Below, in pieces: positions 29,967-40,142 of a DNA stretch of 40,359 nucleotides. Position numbers and translations under genes: made by a program. Location: contig NW_019091362.1 of NCBI RefSeq assembly GCF_001949145.1, positions 1,955,302 to 1,995,660 of the forward strand. Reading direction: 5' to 3'. Source of the stretch: Acanthaster planci (taxonomy: Eukaryota > Echinodermata > Asteroidea > Valvatida > Acanthasteridae). The first letter of the stretch is position 1, and each line of letters starts with the position of its first letter. The notes under the pieces are model-generated. The model was not told the origin of the DNA and did no database searches. It saw only the letters and a program-made list of their open reading frames with translations.

Positions 29967-30072
29967 CGTCAAAACCAGAGAGTTCCTGTCAAGTGTTCCA
30001 AAGTGGCAAAACCGATGCACTTCAGTGGCATCCGCACTCACCGCCATCTTCGCATTTTCGGGTTTATTTCAG
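29967..30072 (+). CDS. Gene B exon 2: start of FAMeT-like domain
   Basis: This 106-nt exon (phase 1 in, phase 2 out) lies after a long T-rich tract and catttgcatgtag and before gtatgc. It reads SKPESSCQVFQSGKTDALQW and ends SHFRVYF(R), matching the first strand of FAMeT domains. Reading through the T-rich tract yields a decoy signal-like sequence (MTKNLMIFFLLLHLHVAS), which I regard as intron. Confidence 0.78.
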
Positions 30073-30937
30073 GTATGCATTCCTAAGCTCATTAGCAGTT
30101 CCCACAACAGCAAGGGGTGCATGGAAAAATGCACCTTTTTCAGTGTCGAACCTTAATTAACATTAATTATGAGCAGCCGCTGCCGCCCCCTCCCTCAACC
30201 AAAAGAAATTTTTCCTCAGAATCGTGAATCTATTCTCTTGTGGGAGGCCGGTATGCATCCAGGGAAGTGAGGTTACCCCTAATTATTGATAAGTATATGT
30301 ATGATCAGTACATTTCCAACCGATGATAGGTCCATTTCTCAAAAGAGTGCATACTCCGAATGAAATTCAATTTGTACATTCATTCTAGGATTGTCGTAAC
30401 GGAGTTAAGCAGTAATTCTTGATAGTGTTTGTATCAAAAATTCTCCCTTGAAAACTACTGATTTAAAAAACATAATTCCGAAGCATTAATGCGTAGTTTT
30501 CTTCGAGTCCTTACATTATAGGCCAGGCGGCTGGCGTTTAGGAAATCAATTCGCAGCTACAGCGGCGTATCTGATTTTTTTGGGGGGGGGATCAGAAGCG
30601 AGTGAATCATTGGGCTTATTCAACATGATGTTTGAGAAGAAAAAAATTATCAAAAGCCTTACTCACGGTCCCAACATCTCTTTTCATATTTCGTGGCTTT
30701 TTTTGTAAGAGTTTTTGCGCTAAGATTTGATAAATGAGATTACTAGTTCAAAACAAAACTCCGTCAAATTACCCCCGCCCATCCCCAACTGGATACACTG
30801 CTGCGTAGCTGGTTGTCATTATTTGCTATGTTGGTTGCGCTTCATTTCTTTAAGTCACTTACCTTTCATATCCTGCTGTTTATTATTTCTTTGGTCTTGG
30901 TTTTGATGGCGATGGCGTTTTGCATTTTTTTAAACAG

Positions 30938-31011
30938 GGTGGCTGCAGTTTCCGATGTACAGATTGTACTGGCGGATGGTGACGACGATGACTCCGATAG
31001 AATTATCATCA
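30938..31011 (+). CDS. Gene B exon 3: FAMeT-like domain
   Basis: This 74-nt exon (phase 2 in, phase 1 out; acceptor tttttttaaacag, donor gtaagt) reads VAAVSDVQIVLADGDDDDSD then RIII. The sDaxIxLs and following RIxIxIGG (completed by the next exon) are the signature positions of the family. Confidence 0.82.
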
Positions 31012-31049
31012 GTAAGTGAAAAAAAAACTGACCTTTGAAATGCAAATTT

Positions 31050-31215
31050 CTGTTCGTGTATTGGGTTGTTGGGCGTGCCTGATGGGGCGTTTGTTGCTGC
31101 AGTGTTTTTTTTTTTTGGCTTTTAAGGTAGTTTGTTTGTTGGGGTGTTGGGTTGTTTGTTTGTTGGGGGGTGTTGGGTTGTTTGTTTGTTTATTTGAAGA
31201 TTTTTTTTTTTACAG
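31050..31215 (+). repeat. G/T-rich low-complexity intron segment
   Basis: Repeated TTGGGTTGTT, TTGTTTGTTTG and poly-T runs are present. No coding or hairpin structure was recognised. Confidence 0.7.
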
Positions 31216-31324
31216 TTTTTCAGTTTAGACGGTCTCCAACAAAATATCGTCCTCTATTGTATATCAGCAGCTGTGTTCCTGACCAATAACAAAGTATTCC
31301 CTCGAATCATTTTCACTTAAACAG

Positions 31325-31454
31325 CCATAGGTGGTGATGGCAACTCCAAGACTTCCATCCGGCGTCCCCGTCAGTCAGCGGAAGAGAGTAAGACTACTCT
31401 CAAAGAATTGGTGTGCGATTATTTCAACCCTTACTGGGTGCAGTTCGAGCCAAG
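31325..31454 (+). CDS. Gene B exon 4: FAMeT-like domain core
   Basis: This 130-nt exon (phase 1 in, phase 2 out; acceptor ttcacttaaacag, donor gtacaa) reads IGGDGNSKTSIRRPRQ then later KELVCDYFNPYWVQFEP. IGGxxNxxSxIRR and the FW/YW region are hallmark positions of FAMeT-like domains. Confidence 0.85.
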
Positions 31455-32005
31455 GTACAACACTTTACTGTCTAGGAGTAACAGGCTGGCCAGTGGCGTA
31501 AATTTGTGTGGGACATTGGGGGATGGGGAATTGGAAAGGTGGAAGGATGATAACTCAGCCATGGAAATTTGAAAAGCCAGGGGACACCATATACACTAGA
31601 TAGAGGCCTATGTTCATGGCATAGATGTGTATCTATAACATGCATAGCATTCATGCGAATCTTACATAAGAATGGATTTTAATGAAGGAATAAATGTGTC
31701 CTTTGTGGCCGGGCTCAAACGTGCGTTTAAAATGGGTTAGGAGAATGGACGTGACTAGTGCCCGGTATACTGCTAGGTTTTACAGTGTGTGATCAGGAAC
31801 AAAAATGTTTGAAAAAAAAGTATATTCAGCGGGGATAAATACTTTATACGAAGAGAAGTATGAGCCATGAAGCCTAAAAACTCAGTCCGAACAAAAGAAA
31901 CGAAAATGCTAAATTGAAAGAATTGCTTCAACTTTACTGTTCCGAAATATTTCGGAAACAAACATTCGAAAATAGCCAAGTCTCAATCTGTTTGTTGTCA
32001 TACAG

Positions 32006-32157
32006 TTCAGTAAAAGTCGGGCGAGGGGGCAAAAATATTGCCCTTCTCAAGTTAGACTTGGATCCCGGCCAACCCATTTACCCAAGCTTCTTGGGCTATG
32101 GAACCAGCGTTAACAGCGTGGGCCTCTTCATTTTCGAAGACTTCGAGGATCAGTGGG
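32006..32157 (+). CDS. Gene B exon 5: end of FAMeT-like domain
   Basis: This 152-nt exon (phase 2 in, phase 1 out; acceptor gttgtcatacag, donor gtaagt) reads SVKVGRGGKNIALLKLDLDP, then YPSFLGYGTSVNSVGLFIFE and DQW. The (I/V)KVGxGG motif, the D-P pair and the terminal G-x-F-x-F strand match the family end. With exons 2-4 the domain is about 150 residues, a normal length. Confidence 0.85.
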
Positions 32158-32289
32158 GTAAGTGCGTATAAACTGAGGTAATGTGGTTCTACATGTATTG
32201 TTGTCCTTACCTTTCCTTATTTACTGCAAGTCTCGTAAAGACGCAGCAAGGTGTTTTCTATTCAGAAATATTTCACTTTGGTATTTTAG

Positions 32290-32409
32290 TCGACCCCTGT
32301 TTAAGTAACCCATGCCATCACGGAACATGCGAGCCCTATGAGGGAGAAGACTTCTATTGGTGCGAATGCGACCATGGATACTTTGGAGACAACTGTGAGA
32401 CAAAGGATG
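32290..32409 (+). CDS. Gene B exon 6: EGF-like domain 1
   Basis: This 120-nt phase 1-1 exon (acceptor tttggtattttag, donor gtaggt) reads VDPCLSNPCHHGTCEPYEGE, then FYWCECDHGYFGDNC. Six cysteines in EGF spacing are present, with the GY.G..C end. It lacks the DxDE start of calcium-binding EGFs. Confidence 0.9.
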
Positions 32410-32784
32410 GTAGGTAGATGATTCTTCGTATTAAAAAAAAAGAGGTCATGGGGGTCCTGTGGAACCTGAGTCATATTATTTAAATCTAATGAGCCAGGTG
32501 CAAACCACGCGTGAGTCCTTGAGGGGTAGCTCAAAAGCACGTCCGAACGACCTCAGACGCGCTTCACTCTGAGTATGCCTTGTTAGAATATCGAACCGAC
32601 TCATTGGAACTGGGCCGAGAACTCTGCCCGAAAAGAGCTACTTTTAATGTCGTTCGTTCAGGAATGCATTATTCAGAATGTTTCATGATAGGAAGTGTTT
32701 CCTTTAATTGAAATTTGAGGTGGGTAAAGAGGTAGGATTGTGCACCAAAAGATGTGACAAGCAGCACCCATTTTAATGTTCTTT

Positions 32785-33085
32785 GAATCAGAGTTGTAGA
32801 CGCACGAGTCACTTGACTGGGACTCAGTCGCTAGTTTTGTGGCTTGACTTGTAACTATCAGTTTTTGACTTGTGTCTTGGTCTGGACTTGCAAAATATGA
32901 CTTGTGGCTTGACTTGGCTTGCACGGTATGACTTGTTACCAACGCAAGTCAGAAAACTACTCAATCGAACCTGTTCCTGCGTGATTCGTGTTGCGGATCG
33001 CAGTATGAACTGCAAGTGTTTGTACCAAATTGACTTGTGACTTAACTTGGACCTGCAAAAAATAGACTTGCTACCACCTCTGCTT
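32785..33085 (-). repeat. CAAGTCA-rich dispersed repeat, inverted relative to 17150
   Basis: Repeated TTGACTTGT, GGACTTGCAAAA and GGCTTGACTTGGCTTGCA words are the reverse complement of the type seen at 17150-17522. It lies in the intron between EGF 1 and the acidic exon. Confidence 0.6.
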
Positions 33086-33350
33086 TGAATGTACCATTTA
33101 TTGAAACAGGGAGGAGAGTTATTCTTGAAGACAACCTCCCATAAACCTAAACGGCACACTCAAAGAACCTCAAGGGGGGTTTTACGACTCGCATCTTCAG
33201 TCCTACCCATTAGCCGCCTCACATTACACAGTGTTGGGTGGAATATTGTTGACACTTGTATGTAAAGCTTCGTGTATTCCAAAAGAACACACATAGGACA
33301 AGGCTCCCCACTCATACTGATTCACCCCACTGATTTACCTCACCGTTCAG

Positions 33351-33551
33351 GCGAACATACCGAATGGAAACAAACCGAGTGGGAAGAGACACGTTGGGAG
33401 GAAGAGAAAACGTTCCAGGTCACAGGTCATTCCGAAGAGATTATTATTACAAAGGAAGTAGACATCAGCTTGACTCAAGAATTCGACATAGAGAAGGACG
33501 ACCCCGTGTTCATAATCTTGCACTCCCAGGGCACAGAACTCATCGAAATAG
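33351..33551 (+). CDS. Gene B exon 7: acidic half of the acidic/basic module
   Basis: This 201-nt phase 1-1 exon has acceptor ttacctcaccgttcag and donor gtaggt. It begins with a Trp/Glu repeat (EHTEWKQTEWEETRWEEE), then SEEIIITKEVD, PVFIILHSQGTELIEI. It aligns with the gene A acidic exons (GSKEIVISNEV ... FTLSSGDGDLTI), although the plain Glu run is replaced here by Trp-spaced Glu. Confidence 0.82.
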
Positions 33552-34818
33552 GTAGGTCCAATGGAGTTTTCTGTTTCCGTTTTGTCTGATGATTTGATAA
33601 CAGGGGCGCCTCTTGACGGGAAGAAAGGTTGAAGTGAAATCAATCAAACATCAAATTTATCCCTGTACCACCACGTGACAAAGGAATGCCCGAAGCGTCT
33701 GGGATCCAGGATTTGATCTTGAAATTGAATGTGTTATCTTTTTAATGTTAAATTAAAGAAGGTCTCAAATCATTTTGTATTGTTATTTTAAAATCTTTTT
33801 TAAAGTAATACTTACATTTTGACAACTCCTTATTCGGATTGACCAAGAATCTGAGTTAAAATTTGCTCAATCATTTTGCGGGTTCCAAGTAACAACTTTC
33901 TGGTTAATATTAAAGAGAAAGAGTCCATTTCAAAGCAAAGAATTATAATTTTTAACCTGGAATACGGAGAGAGGTAATTTGGGTTGAGAGTCTTGGTCAG
34001 CTAGTCTGTCCCAAGAATTTATGGGATGTAAAATCAGCTTTTCCAGAGTCGAACATCCCAAAGAAAGCTTGGCATTTTATCTACACAACAATGCAAAAAG
34101 GTCAAAAACAATTGGCGACTTCAACAAGAAAAAAATTTAAAAACCTCACCAACTCCGTATTACTGGAAATATCATCACAGTTTTTACGAAATGACGAAAG
34201 TCTCTGCAGAGAGTAAACGCTTTTTTCCCCAGTATTAAGCATTCCTTTTACCTAACCAACGATATTCTCTGAAGAAAGGATATTAAAGGACACAAAACTA
34301 CAAAGTAATATCTATAGAAGTTAACTGAAATGCATTACTATATATTAATGTATTATTTTGTATAAAAAACTAGTTTGTCTTTTTGTGAAAACGCTGAAAT
34401 TCGTGAGACCATTTGTCTCTATGTGAAACGGCGCACATAGTACGGTACACGTTTTTGCCGTTGCATAGCATTTGTACACAAGCACTACCATTCTCAAATG
34501 CGTCCCTTCCTATAAATTGCTAAACAAATTTTTACCCATGTTTTTGCCTTATTTTGCTGCTATATATTTATGGAAGGCAAAAATGCCTCTTTGAGAAACG
34601 TAATGATTTGGCTTAATTCTGTTGGTTTTGTACAAAATGGTTAAAAGAAGTTATAGGCATCACATATCCTGTTCGACTTTTGACAGGAAACAGAAATTTG
34701 AAAAAAAAATCATTATTTTCAGCCAGTTAGTTTCTTCGTGAAAACAGTAACGATATAAACATATACCGGACGCAATATTAATAATAGATACATATTAATT
34801 TATTATAATATGTTTCAG

Positions 34819-35085
34819 AGGTGGTGAAGAAAGCCGTTTACATATTGAACTCCCTGCACCTGCGACTGAAATCTGCCGATTTACCACAGTGGTGCTGGCA
34901 GATGAAATCGCTGAAATTGCTCTTAAAATTCGTCCAAAGCGGCTTCGATGTCTACGCGAGATCTTCAACGGAAACTGTGCTCATAATTGAGTACAGGAAA
35001 CCAGCCCAGCGGGTGTTCACTGTCGGCTCCATTGGATTCATGTCAAAATCGATAAAGACAACGACCTTGATCTACAAACGAACAC
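34819..35085 (+). CDS. Gene B exon 8: basic half of the acidic/basic module
   Basis: This 267-nt phase 1-1 exon has acceptor ataatatgtttcag and donor gtaaga. It reads VVKKAVYILNSLHLRLKSAD, LPQWCWQ, LLKFVQSGFDVYARSSTETV and ends TLIYKRT. The K.AV.IL.S, LP.WC and SGF.V positions match gene A, but the long Lys/Arg tail is absent. If unspliced, it would run to TAA at 35100 (…KRTRKRIL), a possible short isoform. Only one cysteine remains, against three in gene A. Confidence 0.82.
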
Positions 35086-35630
35086 GTAAGAGAATCCTTT
35101 AAGTCTGCAAGGGTAAACACTATGTGCTATAGTATGAGTCAAACAAAGTTCGCTCGTTTCAAATGTAAAAATCTGACGCTGTAACGCTGCTAATAATAAG
35201 TAACACTATTGTTGATGTACCTTAACATGAAGTGTTCAGGTTTTGCTTCTTGTGTCTTAACGGAGCAATATTTTAGCTCAAATTTCACAATCAGTGGCAC
35301 TTTATCAAACTCCTTTTTTTTATTCATAAATCTCGATTTTATGTACCTGCTTCAATGTTGGGATGAAATTTTATTTTCGCCGAATTTTCTGATTTTTTCG
35401 GACGTGCGAAATGAACTCTCTCAAATTGTGCCCCAACACCGGGAAAAAAAAATTCTGACAAACTTGTGGATGAGTATTTGAGTGGTAGTAATAATGCTTT
35501 ACAGGATTATATCATTTTCAAAGGAATTTGTTAACGTTTATGAGGGATTTTTGATGGCCTTTTCAAGCGCGCCACGTTAGGGAATGCTCAGCTAAATTCG
35601 AGTCCAGTTTCTGGACGTCGACAGTTTTAG

Positions 35631-35693
35631 TTTTCGAACGAAATCTCATGACACTGAAATTGTTCAAAAAGTTCAACACCATGTATCATGAAG
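35631..35693 (+). CDS. Gene B exon 9: short linker (FERNLMTLKLFKKFNTMYHE)
   Basis: This 63-nt phase 1-1 stretch lies between gtcgacagttttag and gtaaga. Its position after the basic exon and its hydrophobic/basic pattern parallel the KLRKFLKKRLRKKRK exon of gene A. It is too short for homology proof. Confidence 0.55.
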
Positions 35694-35959
35694 GTAAGAG
35701 TACCACTTTTTAACCAAATTAGTATTAAGTTTTTCAAGAAAGAGCTTAAGCTACGCTATGTGAGGCACGTGAGGTGAACAATGGAGTGCACCACGTTACT
35801 GGACTGTGCCACAATAATCGTCAGATTAGATCAATATGATCAGTAGATATTACCCACTTTGGTATAAATAGAATTTTTCAAGGATTTTCCTAATCTACTT
35901 TCTTTATCTAATTTCTTTATGTGTCTTGTGAAATCTCACAACATCCCATACAAACAAAG

Positions 35960-36019
35960 ATGTTAGTCTGCGCGAACTTGGATCAACTGGTCACCAGACA
36001 TCTACTTCGAGTAAACAGG
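35960..36019 (+). CDS. Gene B exon 10: Ser/Thr linker (VSLRELGSTGHQTSTSSKQ)
   Basis: This 60-nt phase 1-1 exon has acceptor catacaaacaaag (weak pyrimidine tract) and donor gtaagt. It would join the EGF exon as G|AT (Asp). The composition suggests an O-glycosylated spacer. Confidence 0.55.
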
Positions 36020-36816
36020 GTAAGTGCTCATTGCTGGACGACCATTTTTCGACATTCAAACAAAAATTACAAAGTGAAGGATTAACCGATCTCGAGGAAG
36101 TCTTGAACCTATTTTTTTCCTAACGTCTGCCCCTCTTGGTTTAAGAAAGTCCTCATGGGCCCCTCCTGTAGAACCTTTACCTCGAAAGGATGTTCTACTT
36201 CAAATATTCCTGTAGATCTGTGTTTTCACACAAATCTTACTGCCCCCCGTACACGCACAAAACGTGTTGACTGATGGACAGGCCGAAAGGCCGAAGGGTT
36301 AGAAAGGGAAGTGGTTCAGATGAAAATTCACATCATGAGATGAGGTGTTAATCATGTGACAGATCAAGTGACAAGTCATTTGACATTAACTGTTTGGCAT
36401 GTGTCGTCTAATTGTGTGTGCGCTTGTCATTAAATCTTGTAAGTAGTTTGTCAAGGAAGTTCGTCACTGGTTTCAGATGAATGAAACAAGGGCCGAAGCA
36501 GCTGCGTTTGTCCACAAACACATTTCTAGTTTTTATGATTTTTGTTAATTTAGGTATGCAGTTGAGTAGGCATACAGGGTATAGTTTACCTTCACCCTTT
36601 TTATTTTTAAGATTTGAACAGATCTTGCTGGGTATAGCTACATAGGGTAAAACGCACGGAAATAGAAACGCCCTATACTTAATACTTGGCTTGAAACCAG
36701 AACGTCTTCCTGATGAGATATGGAACGGGAAACAGGACTGTCTGCTTCTAGGTTTAATACCAGTCCAAGGTAGAACTAACTCGACCCCACAACCGATGCA
36801 GTAAAATGCTTCATTT

Positions 36817-36944
36817 GCCTTTTAGAAGTATGGCGGACACAATAGGAGGGCGCTGTTTGAAGTGGTAAATTTGGAGCAAACACAAAAGATTTTACCCAAA
36901 CCAAATAGAGCACTCCTATTGTTTCCGCCATACCTCTAAAAGGC
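36817..36944. mobile_element. MITE with 32-bp inverted termini, 128 bp
   Basis: GCCTTTTAGAAGTATGGCGG ACACAATAGGAG at the left end is matched by CTCCTATTGTTTCCGCCATA CCTCTAAAAGGC at the right, with two mismatches in 32. The sequences on either side (CAACCGATGCAGTAAAATGC and TCAATTCTTTCA) are contiguous in the related intron at about 39060-39110, giving an empty-site comparison. Confidence 0.8.
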
Positions 36945-37038
36945 TATAATTAGATTTTCGTCAATTCTTTCAAACAAGATTCTGTGTAAGTCACTGGCGT
37001 TATTCTTAGAAGTAGGTGTCTGTTTCCTCTCTAACTAG

Positions 37039-37083
37039 ATCCATGTGAGAGTGGTCCATCCATGTGAGAGGACAGTGCCACTG
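37039..37083 (+). pseudogene. Degenerate EGF exon in the EGF array
   Basis: The upstream GGCGTTATTCTTAGAAGTAG and acceptor ctaactag match those of the EGF exons at 38504 and 39172. The exon begins ATCCATGTGAGAGTGGTCCA like theirs but has a frame change and reads DPCESGPSM then TGA (37065-37067). The cysteine-rich remainder has been replaced by a CA-rich tract. It is not usable as an EGF domain. Confidence 0.75.
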
Positions 37084-37319
37084 TACACACACACAAAGGG
37101 AAAAAGTGAAAATAATTTTGACTTCCAAATATTTACAATACTTTACAGCCAGTGCGACCCAGTTTATACGTACCCACAATACTATAATATTATTTTGTGG
37201 TAGTCTTATAGACAAAGGTGAAAATATGACACAAGACAGCAAAAAGAGGTTTTTAGATCATTCAAAGTTCACCTCAACTCCCTCACTATTGTGACAAATT
37301 GGCTTTAACAAGTTTAGGT

Positions 37320-38270
37320 TTCAGTGAAAAGATGACATCATTCTTATCTTTGTATATAGTCGCAGAGAATGAGCAAGACCATTGTACTGGTACCCGTGCA
37401 TATTGGCATTAATCTCTGCGTACTTTCCCATGTAAATGTAGCCTACACGTTTAAGGCACCGCGGGACTGGCGCTAGTGTATATTCTGTCTAGTTTGTGCC
37501 ATGCTACTCGCGGTGTAGGGCAGTTTCGCAGAAGTCTCGAGGCAGTCTGGAGGCCTGGTTCAGCGAGTGAACAGTGGTGTTTGTGACCGCTCCTTTTGTG
37601 TGCGCCACAGCAGAGAGTCTGCTAGCAATTCAAGTACTGGTTCCGCAATCTAAGCAGTTATTGCAGTAACTGTAACATATCCGCAGTGGTTGACTCATTG
37701 TGTAGCCTACTGTTCAGTATCGGTTAGAAAGGATTGTGGGTAGAACAGTACTGTGTGGGTAGAGTTGTGGGCAGAGTTGTCGAAGGTTGTCGGAAGGTCA
37801 CCTTCTAGAAAAGTGGTGAAAGATTTGATAGCCAGAGTGTCGGCAGACGCCCTGAGTTACCAGTTAGTTGGGTTACTTAATTAGCACCGGCAGTCCGACG
37901 ATATCTTGGGTGCAGTCACCCGAGTGAGGAGTGCGAATTGCGGATACAGCTGAGAGGTTGTAGAGTGCGGATTGCAGATTCAGGTTAGAGGTTGCTGAGT
38001 GCGGATTGCGGATGCAGGTTAGAGGTAGCGGAGTGCGGATTGCAGATACAGGTTAGAGGTTGCGGAAGGCGGAGTGCGGATTGTGGATTATTGGCGGCAC
38101 TTTCCGGATTGCGGAGTGCGGATTAATTAAGTGTTCTTTTGTAGTTGTATTTTGTATTCTTTTGTAACTATTGTATACAATAAGCAACTCCTTTTGTTTA
38201 AATATAGTGATTATATAAGCTAGGGAAAAGTATATTAAGTTCAGTTGATCTTGCCGGCAATATCTTGTTT
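37320..38270. other. GC-richer insertion in the EGF intron, possibly LTR-like
   Basis: The flanks (37100-37310 and 38300-38460) align with the other EGF introns, but this ~0.95 kb does not. It is less AT-rich, contains the 34-bp tandem repeat and ends with an AT-rich TTTGTATTCTTTTGTAAC region with AATAAG. A solo LTR is possible, but no TG..CA ends or target duplication were established. Confidence 0.45.
37929..38064. repeat. Tandem repeat, 34-bp unit, four copies plus partial
   Basis: The unit GAGTGCGGATTGC(A/G)GAT-CAGGTTAGAGGTTG repeats four times and then decays into GCGGAGTGCGGATTGTGG and GATTGCGGAGTGCGGATTAA. No open frame is maintained. Confidence 0.85.
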
Positions 38271-38503
38271 ACACACATGCTCATTGTTGTGTCAGTCGAC
38301 CAGGTAGCCAAATCAATCACCAATCGGAGGTATATTTCCGCCCAAACAACCCCTAACCCTTGGACCTTAGATTGCTCGTCAACTCATGGGCCCAAGGGAT
38401 GCAGTAGTATTTCATTAGTTTTTCATGAATCCTTTCATGTCACATTCTTTGTAAATTTTGGGCGTTATTCTTAGAAGTAGCTATCTATTTCGTCTCTTAC
38501 TAG

Positions 38504-38617
38504 ATCCATGCGACAGTAATCCTTGTGTCCATGGAGAGTGCCACTCTAGGCCTAATGGCGGATACAGGTGCCAGTGTAAACAAGGGTATACTGGAGACAA
38601 ATGTGAAATAGAACCAG
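38504..38617 (+). CDS. Gene B exon: EGF-like domain 2
   Basis: This 114-nt phase 1-1 exon (acceptor tcgtctcttactag, donor gtacgt) reads DPCDSNPCVHGECHSRPNGG, then YRCQCKQGYTGDKC. Six cysteines are in canonical EGF spacing. It is nearly identical to the exon 668 bases downstream. Confidence 0.92.
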
Positions 38618-39171
38618 GTACGTATGTTTTGATTCCTCATCAATGGGTTTGTAGTAAGCGTAGTGGAAGTTTGCAAGCAGTTTTGGGGCACGTAATTTGC
38701 GTCCATGAACTGCAGCAGGAGCTAACCATAGTTACGACATTCAGGCAAAAACCGTGAGGAAAAGAACGAAATAGATTGCCTACCTGTCAATTGGTTGCTG
38801 GTTTTTCGTGACCAACATTCGGCTTAACTCCATCCTGGTCAAAAATCGTGCTTTGCTTTAGCCGAATGCCGACAGTCGTCCATTTCAATGGCATCGCTGG
38901 GATCGGTGGACGACATGTTGGGATTCGCTATCCGGCAGGAAATCCTGCAAAATGTCATTATTTTCCTTGTTTCGTCTGCAGGGTAGCGGTGTTACTTCCA
39001 TGCATAAAAAGTGGTAATGTGCCGCGTACTCACGTGAAGTGTTTAACACATCGATATCCAACAACCGATGCAGCAGTATTGCATTAGTTTTTCATAAATT
39101 CTTTCATGTCACATTCTTTGTAAATTTTGGGCGTTATTCTTAGAAGTAGCTATCTATTTCGTCTCTTATAG

Positions 39172-39285
39172 ATCCATGCAACAGTAGTCCTTGTGTCCAT
39201 GGAGAGTGCCACTCTCGGCCTAATGGCGGATACAGGTGCCAGTGTAAACCAGGCTACAGTGGAAACAAATGTGAAATAGAACCAG
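39172..39285 (+). CDS. Gene B exon: EGF-like domain 3
   Basis: This 114-nt phase 1-1 exon (acceptor tcgtctcttatag, donor gtacgt) reads DPCNSSPCVHGECHSRPNGG, then YRCQCKPGYSGNKC. It differs from EGF 2 at only about five residues, and the upstream intron (TTTCATGTCACATTCTTTGT) is shared, so the duplication is recent. Confidence 0.92.
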
Positions 39286-40142
39286 GTACGTATGTTTTGA
39301 TCCCTTGTCAATGGGTTCGCAGTTAGTGTAGTGGAACACTGCAAGCAGTTTTGGGGCAAGACTAGCTTAAAACTGGCATAAAGGGCCAGGTTGTTCACCG
39401 CTATCAAGCCCTCCCTATATCGTTTAGTGTTTAAAGACCCTTTGCAGGGTGATGGATGCTGTTCTGTTTCGCGGTGAGTTTTGTTCAGAGGCGCTGTTGA
39501 AGTCTCTTCAGATGTCCTGTCTGATTTTGTGGTAAGTGGGTTTTCCGCTGTATAGGGAATGAATACATTACATGGTCGTGGGAGTTCATCGTATCACAGA
39601 CTAAAAAGTGACCTCTGAAAACTGACTGATACTGCAACCTTTGCATAAGTAAACTCAGGTGCAAAATCCAATGACACTGTGTATTTATTGTCTCTGTCGT
39701 TGACGTCTTTGAAAATACACTTGACAAAAACCTACGCCAAATATTTGTTTATAAAAAAGGCAAAAAATGCCGGAGCCGAAAACGAAATGTCTTTCTGTAT
39801 AACGAGCTCCGAATTCCCAAAATGTTAAATACATTACAGTCAGTGCTACCCAGTTTACTCGTAGACACATGAAACGGTACAATATCAAAGGTGAAATTAT
39901 GAAACAAAACGGCGGAAAGAGCTTTTTTAGATCAAAAATTCATGTTTAGGTTCACCTCAGTTCCCTTACTTATATTTTCGTTAATCTTGAAAACTCCAGA
40001 CTGAGACCACCCTGGAAATTCAGAAGAAATTCTCCAAGTGGTTATAATTTTGATTTCCCAGTAAAACAACGATCCAGGTCATAATCGACCTAGGCATCCC
40101 CAAGTGCCTCTGTTGTCTCACTGATTTGCTTTGTTTTAAGTT

